From NCBI GenBank assembly GCA_031283865.1, contig JAITAX010000234.1, forward strand, positions 1 to 12,804: a stretch of 12,804 bases of DNA. Direction: 5' to 3'. This stretch comes from Eubacteriales Family XIII. Incertae Sedis bacterium (lineage in GTDB: Bacteria; Bacillota; Clostridia; Peptostreptococcales; Anaerovoracaceae). The position numbers and the translations under genes were made by a program. Positions 7,911-12,804 of this stretch are shown piece after piece (positions within the stretch are counted from its first letter, which is position 1; each line of letters starts with the position of its first letter). The notes under the pieces were generated by a model. The model ran no database searches and was not told where the DNA came from. It worked only from the letters and a program-made list of their open reading frames with translations.

Positions 7911-8987
7911 ATGACGCAAAAGAGATGGGCGAAAAACTTCATACGGATCGAACCCTACAGGGCGGGGGAACAGCCTGCGAGCGACGACGTAATCAAGCTG
8001 AACGCCAACGAGAACCCCTACCCGCCGGCGCCGGGCGTGGAAGCCGCGCTGCGCGCCGTCAAGACCGAGGGACTGCGGCGATACCCGCAGGCGGACGGGA
8101 CGGACCTGCGCCGCGCGCTCGCGGCGCAGCACGGGCTTGACCCCGCCTGCGTATTCGTCGCCAACGGTTCCGACGAGGTCTTGGCCCTGGCCTTTCGCAG
8201 CTTCTTCAACTCGAAGAAACCCGTGCTGTTTCCCGACGTCACCTATTCGTTCTACCCGGTCTGGTGTGAACTCTTCGGGATACCCTATCGCAGGACGGCG
8301 CTCGACGGGGACTTTCGCATACGCCCGCAGGACTACGCCGCAGAGAACGGGGGCGCGGTTCTCGCGAATCCGAACGCGCCGACCGGCATCGCGCTGAGAC
8401 CCGCCGAGATCGAGCGCATCCTCTCGTCAAATCCCGCCTCCGTGGTGATCGTGGACGAAGCCTACGTCGATTTCGGGGCGGCTTCCTCCGTCAAGCTCAT
8501 ATCGAAGTACGAAAACCTGCTGGTTACGCAGAGCTTCTCGAAAGGGCGGGCGCTGGCCGGGCTCAGGCTCGGCATGGCTTTCGGCTGCGCGGAACTGATC
8601 GCCGTGCTCGGCGCTGTAAAGAACGCGTTCAATTCCTATCCCGTGGACAGCGTCGCGGCTGCGGCCGGCATCGCCTCCTTGGCGGACGGGGCCTACTTCG
8701 CGCGGCGCGCGGCGCAGGTGATCGCGACGCGGGAGCGCACGGCTGCGGCCCTGCACGACATGGGTTTTTCGATGACGGACAGCGCCGCGAATTTTCTGTT
8801 TGTGACGCGCGCGGGACTTGACGCCGCGGCGCTTTTGGCGCATCTGAAAGGGCGCGGCATTCTGGTCCGGCATTTTTCACAGCCCGGGATCGATGCCTAT
8901 CTGCGCATAACGGTCGGTACGGACGACGAGATGAGAGCGCTTTTGAAAGCCGTATCGGATTTTTTGCGGGAGAAGGAGATAAGATAA
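7911..8987 (+). CDS. hisC: Histidinol-phosphate aminotransferase family protein
   Basis: This PLP-dependent class I/II aminotransferase of 358 aa is a cytoplasmic enzyme. HisC transaminates imidazole-acetol phosphate with glutamate in histidine synthesis. Family features are NENPYPP near the N-terminus, the PNAPTG motif (154-159), the PLP-contacting D182 and Y185 in VDEAYVDF, the Schiff-base lysine K211 in SFSKGRALAGLRLG with R219, and a C-terminal YLRITVGT. The ATG at 7911 gives the usual short HisC N-terminus. A TTG at 7875 is in frame but has no clear ribosome site. GGGAG (7898-7902) sits 8 nt before the ATG. No other his gene is nearby. Related enzymes transaminate aromatic amino acids or act in methionine salvage, so the substrate is not certain. 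It is followed 1 nt later by mtaD. Confidence 0.87.
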   Translation: MTQKRWAKNFIRIEPYRAGEQPASDDVIKLNANENPYPPAPGVEAALRAVKTEGLRRYPQADGTDLRRALAAQHGLDPACVFVANGSDEVLALAFRSFFNSKKPVLFPDVTYSFYPVWCELFGIPYRRTALDGDFRIRPQDYAAENGGAVLANPNAPTGIALRPAEIERILSSNPASVVIVDEAYVDFGAASSVKLISKYENLLVTQSFSKGRALAGLRLGMAFGCAELIAVLGAVKNAFNSYPVDSVAAAAGIASLADGAYFARRAAQVIATRERTAAALHDMGFSMTDSAANFLFVTRAGLDAAALLAHLKGRGILVRHFSQPGIDAYLRITVGTDDEMRALLKAVSDFLREKEIR

Positions 8988-8988
8988 A

Positions 8989-10287
8989 ATGCTTTTTAAG
9001 AATATCGATGTTCTTCGCGAGGACGGCCTTGCGGAAAAGGGCGCGTATGTGGGCGTCGAGGGCGACCGCATCACCTATATCGGAAGCGAAGCGCCGGCCC
9101 GGGACTTCGGCGAGGTCTATGCGGGCGCGGGCCGTCTGCTCATGCCGGCTTTCTACAACGCGCACGCCCATTCGCCCATGACCCTGCTGCGCGGCTACGG
9201 CGAGAATTTGAAATTGCAGGACTGGCTGACGACGCGCATATTCCCGTTTGAGGACAAGCTCACGGGCGAAGCCGTGTACCGCGGGACGATGCTGGCTATA
9301 GCGGAATCCCTGCGCTTCGGCATCGTTTCGACCACGGACATGTACTATTTCTGCGAGGACATGCTGCGGGCCTTTCTTGAAAGCGGCGCCAAGGTGAACA
9401 TAGGCCGCGGCATAACCTGCTTCACGGATGAGGACCTCGCGGACCTCGCGGGCTTCCGGGAAACACGGTACCTCTTTGAAACCTACAACGAGGCCGCGGG
9501 GGGCCGCGTGAAAGTCGAAACCTCACTTCACGCCGAATACACCTCGACGCCCAAGATCGCGGCGCAGTTGGCCGCATACGCGAACGAGGTCGGCGCGGGT
9601 ATGCACGTCCACGTATCCGAAACGAAAGCCGAGCACGAGGAATGCAGGACGCGGCACGACGGCAAGACGCCGGTCGCCTATCTGGCCTCGCTCGGCTTCT
9701 TCGAGACGCGGACCACAGCCGCGCACTGCGTTCACGTGACGGAGGAGGACATGGACATCCTTGCGCAAAAGGGCGTGACGGTCGCAAGCTGCCCGATCAG
9801 CAACATGAAGCTGTCGAGCGGCGTCTGCAATGTGCCGCGCCTGCTCGAAAAGGGCGTAAACGTGGCAATCGGCACGGACGGCGCCGCGAGCAACAACAAT
9901 CTGAACTTCATCGAGGAAATGAAATTCTTCGCGCTGTCCAACAAGCTCATGCGCGGGGATCCGACCCTCGTGAGCCCCGCGGAGACCATCGCCGCCGCGA
10001 CCGTCGGCGGCGCGAAGAGCCAAGGTCGCCCGGACTGCGGCGCGATCCGCGTCGGCGCCAAGGCGGATCTGATCGTCTTGGACCTGTCCGTAGCCAACAT
10101 GCAGCCCGTGCACGCGCTTGTGAACAACATCGTCTACGCCGCGGCGGGCGGCGACGTGCGGCTTACCATGTCCGACGGCAAGGTCCTCTACAGGGACGGG
10201 GCCTATACGACCATAGACATCGAAAAGACCCTGTTCGAGGCGGCCGGGGCGACGGAGCGCATCCTCGGCGCCTTGAAGCCGGCATGA
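8989..10287 (+). CDS. mtaD: Amidohydrolase, 5'-methylthioadenosine/S-adenosylhomocysteine deaminase type
   Basis: This metal-dependent deaminase of the SsnA/AtzF/MtaD family has 432 aa. MtaD enzymes convert S-adenosylhomocysteine or methylthioadenosine to the inosyl forms and ammonia, clearing by-products of SAM use. The metal site is complete: H59 and H61 in NAHAHSP, H208 with E211 in HVHVSE, H246/H249 in AHCVH, and D297 in GTDGAASNNNLN. The N-terminal and C-terminal beta-sandwich parts are also present (AIRVGAKADLIVLD near the end). A strong AAGGAG (8973-8978) lies inside the end of hisC, 10 nt before the ATG. The stop overlaps the spoVB start (ATGA). Guanine or other aryl deaminases of the same family are possible, so the substrate is inferred from overall similarity. 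Confidence 0.83.
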   Translation: MLFKNIDVLREDGLAEKGAYVGVEGDRITYIGSEAPARDFGEVYAGAGRLLMPAFYNAHAHSPMTLLRGYGENLKLQDWLTTRIFPFEDKLTGEAVYRGTMLAIAESLRFGIVSTTDMYYFCEDMLRAFLESGAKVNIGRGITCFTDEDLADLAGFRETRYLFETYNEAAGGRVKVETSLHAEYTSTPKIAAQLAAYANEVGAGMHVHVSETKAEHEECRTRHDGKTPVAYLASLGFFETRTTAAHCVHVTEEDMDILAQKGVTVASCPISNMKLSSGVCNVPRLLEKGVNVAIGTDGAASNNNLNFIEEMKFFALSNKLMRGDPTLVSPAETIAAATVGGAKSQGRPDCGAIRVGAKADLIVLDLSVANMQPVHALVNNIVYAAAGGDVRLTMSDGKVLYRDGAYTTIDIEKTLFEAAGATERILGALKPA

Positions 10288-11930
10288 GCAAGCGGACATT
10301 TATGCAAGGGGCGGTCATCTTGGCCGCCGCCGGCGTAATCATCAAGGCGCTCGGCGCCGTCTTCAAGATTCCGCTCGGGAATATGATCAGCGACACGGGC
10401 ATGGGATATTACCAGACCGCCTATACGATCTATGTGATGTTCCTCGTGCTGTCCAATTCGGGCATACCCGTGGCGATCTCGCGCATGGTGTCCGAACGCA
10501 TTGCCGTGGGGCGCCCGTGGGACGCGCACAGGGTCTTTCGCGTGTCTTTCATCCTGCTCTTCCTCATAGGCCTCGCTTCCTCAATGCTCTGCTTCTTCAA
10601 AACGGACATGTTGCTGCATCATTTTCCCAATATGGATAATGCCTCTTACTCGATCAAGGCGATTGCGCCCGCGCTGCTCATCGTGCCGCCGATGGCCGCG
10701 TACCGGGGTTATTTTCAAGGGAAGCAGAATATGCGGCCCACGGCAAATTCGCAGGTGCTGGAGCAGTTTTTTCGCGTTGCGGCGGGTCTCGGCGTCGCTT
10801 GGTACATGCTGCCGCGCGGCGAGCAGTTTGCGGCGGCGGGCGCGGCGGCGGGCGCGGCGGTCGGCGCGGCGGCGGGGCTGCTGACCGTTGTAACCATTTA
10901 CGCGCTCAGCGGCGGGAAGCGGAGCGCGGAGCGCGCGGAAGCAAGGGAGCGGGGGAGAGAACGCGCGCGCGCAAGCGGAAACAGGGACGCACGGGCCGAA
11001 ACGGAGTCCGTTCACGGTATGTTGCTGCGCATATGCCTGATCGCGGCGCCGATCACAATCGGGGCCTCCATCATGCCCATCATGAACTTCATAGACCTCG
11101 CGATCATCACGAACCGCCTGTCCGATCTCGGCTGGGCCGCGGAGGAGGTCAGGAAGACCTACGGGCAGCTTGCGGGTTTCGTGAATCCGCTGATAAACCT
11201 GCCGCAGATATTGACGCAGGCCGTGGCTATGAGCCTCGTGCCGGCCGTGGCCGCCGCGCACAAGCAAAACGACGGCGCCTTTCTGCGGCACAACATACAG
11301 TTGGGCCTCAGAACGGCGATCATCATCGGCCTGCCCTGCGCTTTTGGCATGATGACCCTGTCCGAGCAGATCATGCTGCTGCTCTATCCGGCGGTTCGGG
11401 AGTCCGCAATCGCTGCGGCGCCCTTTCTGTTCATACTGGGCTTCGGCATCATCTTCCTCTCGACCGTGCAGACGCTGACGGGCGTGCTGCAAGGCATAGG
11501 CCGGCAGATGATACCCGTCTGCAACCTCTGCATCGGCGCCGTCGCGAAGATCGCGGTGACGTGGACGCTGATCGCGATTCCGGCCGTAAACGTCAAGGGC
11601 GCGGCCATAGGGACCGTCACGGCCTATATCTTAGCCGCCGTCCTGAATCTGGCTGCCGTGCGGCGTCACACGGGTACGCGCTTCGACATAGGGCTGACCT
11701 ATATCAAGCCGGCCTTGGCCGCGCTCGTCATGGGCGCGGCGGTGTACGCCGTGTACACGGCGCTGCACCTCCTGATCGGCGGCAACGCCATACCGACCGT
11801 GATCGCGATTGCGGTCGGCGCGGTCGCCTACGCGGCGATGATCTTCATAGGCGGCGCGATCACGGAGGAGGAACTGCGGCTTTTGCCCGGCGGCCGATAT
11901 TTCGCATATTTTTTCAAAAGAAAACATTAA
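10284..11930 (+). CDS. spoVB: SpoVB-type polysaccharide/lipid flippase (MOP superfamily)
   Basis: This integral membrane protein of 548 aa shows about 14 hydrophobic segments, as in the MOP exporters (SpoVB, YtgP, MurJ). It begins with the typical KRTFMQGAVILAAAGVIIK helix. Members move undecaprenyl-linked cell-wall precursors across the membrane, and SpoVB is needed for spore cortex formation in B. subtilis. The location upstream of mazG, HU and the S4 gene matches spoVB. The start is the ATG at 10284, which overlaps the mtaD stop as ATGA. The open frame extends upstream through mtaD but that part is out-of-frame shadow. Between segments 6 and 7 lies an Arg/Glu-rich cytoplasmic loop (about 209-245) with low complexity. 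Segment 6 is encoded by tandem 12-bp repeats. A vegetative lipid II flippase role is an alternative. Confidence 0.88.
   Translation: MSKRTFMQGAVILAAAGVIIKALGAVFKIPLGNMISDTGMGYYQTAYTIYVMFLVLSNSGIPVAISRMVSERIAVGRPWDAHRVFRVSFILLFLIGLASSMLCFFKTDMLLHHFPNMDNASYSIKAIAPALLIVPPMAAYRGYFQGKQNMRPTANSQVLEQFFRVAAGLGVAWYMLPRGEQFAAAGAAAGAAVGAAAGLLTVVTIYALSGGKRSAERAEARERGRERARASGNRDARAETESVHGMLLRICLIAAPITIGASIMPIMNFIDLAIITNRLSDLGWAAEEVRKTYGQLAGFVNPLINLPQILTQAVAMSLVPAVAAAHKQNDGAFLRHNIQLGLRTAIIIGLPCAFGMMTLSEQIMLLLYPAVRESAIAAAPFLFILGFGIIFLSTVQTLTGVLQGIGRQMIPVCNLCIGAVAKIAVTWTLIAIPAVNVKGAAIGTVTAYILAAVLNLAAVRRHTGTRFDIGLTYIKPALAALVMGAAVYAVYTALHLLIGGNAIPTVIAIAVGAVAYAAMIFIGGAITEEELRLLPGGRYFAYFFKRKH
10830..10877 (+). 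repeat. Four tandem 12-bp repeats inside spoVB
   Basis: Units are GCGGCGGCGGGC twice, then GCGGCGGTCGGC, then GCGGCGGCGGGG. They encode repeated Ala-Ala-Ala/Val-Gly in the sixth membrane segment. Being 12 bp long, gain or loss of a unit keeps the frame and shifts the helix length by four residues. Confidence 0.85.
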
Positions 11931-11935
11931 AACTA

Positions 11936-11964
11936 TTGACAAAGTAATTGAGAAATGGGAAAAT
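11936..11964 (+). promoter_or_regulatory. Candidate promoter upstream of the mazG remnant and hup
   Basis: A perfect -35 TTGACA (11936-11941) is followed after 17 nt by GAAAAT (11959-11964), preceded by TGG as an extended -10. It begins 6 nt after the spoVB stop. It also coincides with codons of the mazG remnant, so the match may be chance. If active, it would give hup a leader of about 300 nt made of dead mazG sequence. Confidence 0.35.
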
Positions 11965-12241
11965 GTGAAGAGGCAAGAGAAACAGACCGCATCGCACACC
12001 AAAATTTTGCAGAGCATCCCAAAGGCATTGCCCGCCTTGACGAGAAGTTTCAAGCTTCCGGCAAGGTCGCCTGAGTCGGTTTTGACTGCACGTGCACAGG
12101 GGATGCCTTTCGGAAGATCGAGGAAGAGATGGGGGAGTTCCTTGAAACCTATCGGGACGACGATAAATTCGAGAAAGAGCGAAACCGAACGTCCTTGCCC
12201 ACGTATCATTCGTGATATGCCAACGGTGTAGTATGTTCTGA
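11938..12241 (+). pseudogene. mazG: Decayed mazG (nucleoside triphosphate pyrophosphohydrolase) C-terminal fragment
   Basis: This region keeps MazG sequence in order but in three frames. From 11938 frame 1 reads IEKWENVKRQEK and then ILQSIPKALPALTRSF, the linker and first helix of the MazG C-terminal domain. At about 12051 the match moves to another frame: QASGKVA, an in-frame TGA (12072-12074), then VGFD and DAFRKIEEEMGEFLE, which carries the EExxE-type metal-binding helix. Near 12185-12188 it moves again to NVLAHVSFV, resembling the following GDLLFxxVN segment, ending at TGA 12239-12241. The N-terminal part (methylase-like and first MazG domain of YabN) is missing, as is the far C-terminus. 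The position between spoVB and the HU/S4 genes is that of yabN/mazG. The 88-aa open frame that starts with GTG 11965 covers only the first part and is not a real gene. The region is visibly less GC-rich than its neighbours. Confidence 0.85.
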
Positions 12242-12253
12242 AATTATTTTTTT

Positions 12254-12262
12254 AAAGGAGGT
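12254..12262 (+). promoter_or_regulatory. Near-perfect Shine-Dalgarno of hup
   Basis: AAAGGAGGT lies 8 nt before a GTG start at 12271. It decides the start and predicts strong translation, in keeping with an abundant nucleoid protein. Confidence 0.85.
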
Positions 12263-12270
12263 TTAATTTC

Positions 12271-12549
12271 GTGAATAAAGCAGAATTGATCACAAGTGTC
12301 GCGGAGAAGGCAGGCTTGACGAAGAAAGACGCAGAGGTCGCGGTGAACGCGACGATCAGCAGCATCGAAGCCGCATTGGTAAAGGGTGAGAAGGTCCAGT
12401 TGATCGGATTCGGAACCTTTGAAACGCGCCAGAGGAAAGCCAGACAAGGCCGCAATCCGAGGAAGCCCGAAGAAGTAATTAACATCGACGCGGCCAAGGC
12501 GCCTGTGTTCAAGGCGGGCAAGGCTCTCAAGGACGCTGTGAACAAATAA
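12271..12549 (+). CDS. hup: HU family DNA-binding protein
   Basis: HU is a small dimeric protein that bends and compacts chromosomal DNA. The 92-aa sequence is complete and typical: the N-terminal helices begin MNKAELITSVAEKAGLTKKD, GFGTF sits at 46-50, and the DNA-binding beta arm carries RNP at 61-63 in a basic stretch. The C-terminus ends VFKAGKALKDAVNK. Translation starts at GTG with a very strong ribosome site. HU between mazG and the S4 gene is a recurrent arrangement in Clostridia. A strong terminator follows 50 nt downstream, so hup is the last gene of its transcript or is expressed alone from a promoter in the 340-nt gap upstream. Confidence 0.97.
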   Translation: MNKAELITSVAEKAGLTKKDAEVAVNATISSIEAALVKGEKVQLIGFGTFETRQRKARQGRNPRKPEEVINIDAAKAPVFKAGKALKDAVNK

Positions 12550-12599
12550 GGGGTACGGATTCCAAGAACCTTTTCTGAAGTTTTGTTGACTGTTGACAA

Positions 12600-12632
12600 A
12601 AGGACTGTTCCTGTGCGGAACGGTTCTTTTTT
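12600..12632 (+). terminator. Strong intrinsic terminator of hup
   Basis: AAGGACTGTTCC (12600-12611) pairs with GGAACGGTTCTT (12617-12628) around a 5-nt loop TGTGC. The 12-bp stem has two G-U pairs. The T-run at 12627-12632 overlaps the base of the stem, and the last four T are unpaired. It separates hup from the S4 gene. Confidence 0.85.
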
Positions 12633-12677
12633 CGGTGCGCGGTTGCGCGACGCGGTCCTTTTGCGCCGGGGGTGTGT

Positions 12678-12804
12678 ATGAGAATCGACAAATTTTTGAA
12701 GAACGCGCGGATCATCAAACGGCGCGCAATCGCAAAGGAAGCCTGCGACAGCGAACGCGTATGCGTAAACGGCCGGTCCGCGAAGCCGGGCGCCGAGGTC
12801 AAGA
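12678..12804 (+). CDS. rqcP: S4-domain RNA-binding protein RqcP/YabO, 5' part (3' end outside window)
   Basis: Forty-two residues are visible of a family of about 85-90. The start MRIDKFLKNARIIKRRAIAK and the later VCVNGRSAKPGAEVK are the S4 fold of RqcP (B. subtilis YabO). That protein works with RqcH on obstructed large ribosomal subunits to add C-terminal alanine tails in ribosome-associated quality control. The ATG at 12678 has GGGGG (12668-12672) 5 nt upstream. The gene's place after mazG/HU is conserved. No convincing promoter is seen between the hup terminator and this start, so it may depend on read-through. Heat-shock Hsp15-type S4 proteins are similar, but context favours RqcP. Confidence 0.88.
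   Translation, partial: MRIDKFLKNARIIKRRAIAKEACDSERVCVNGRSAKPGAEVK

Noticed and set aside
9642..10283. Upstream in-frame extension of spoVB to give a 762-aa protein
   Set aside because: The extension runs out of frame through mtaD and is Arg/Gly-rich shadow sequence. The ATG at 10284 with ATGA overlap gives the normal SpoVB N-terminus and length.
11965..12231. An 88-codon open frame (GTG start) between spoVB and hup as a real small gene
   Set aside because: Its first third is MazG sequence starting in mid-domain, and the rest is out of frame with the continuing MazG similarity. No good ribosome site precedes it.
1..12804. CRISPR array, insertion sequence, prophage, toxin-antitoxin pair or biosynthetic cluster
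   Set aside because: No spaced direct repeats, transposase, terminal inverted repeats, phage genes or defence domains were seen. Apart from the mazG remnant, the gaps between genes are short and filled by regulatory sequence.

Overview
The window is a GC-rich stretch of bacterial chromosome with nearly every gene on the + strand. Gene content and order point to a Firmicutes/Clostridia-type genome. The order prs - pth - mfd - (PpiC lipoprotein) - spoVB - mazG - HU - S4 protein is the conserved neighbourhood known from Bacillus and Clostridia (B. subtilis glmU-prs-ctc-spoVC/pth-fin-mfd-spoVT-spoVB-yabN-yabO). Genes are tightly packed, with strong AGGAGG-like ribosome binding sites. SpoVB suggests a sporulating lineage or a descendant of one, but nothing here proves sporulation. 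I cannot name the genus.

Layout. (1) 2-6626 is one compact block: the end of murC, a stand-alone acetyltransferase half of GlmU, prs, pth and mfd. It covers peptidoglycan precursor synthesis, PRPP supply, rescue of stalled peptidyl-tRNA and transcription-coupled repair. (2) 6619-7785 holds an extended -10 promoter lying across the mfd stop codon, a leader with a hairpin and T-run, and a PrsA/SurA-like lipoprotein foldase. (3) 7911-11930 is hisC - mtaD - spoVB, with a 1-nt gap and then a 4-nt ATGA overlap, so probably one translationally coupled unit. (4) 11931-12270 holds no intact gene. It contains the decayed C-terminal half of mazG spread over three reading frames. (5) hup (HU) follows with a near-perfect Shine-Dalgarno and ends in a strong intrinsic terminator. 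The start of rqcP (yabO, S4 domain) then runs off the window.

Most of the window is ordinary housekeeping, and I found no new multi-gene system. The points worth a second look are the disrupted mazG where Firmicutes usually keep an intact one, the one-domain GlmU that begins exactly at the domain boundary, the hisC-mtaD pair sitting where spoVT would be expected, and the promoter/hairpin leader of the foldase gene. Smaller observations are 12-bp in-frame tandem repeats in pth and spoVB and a possible alternative fold in front of the hup terminator.
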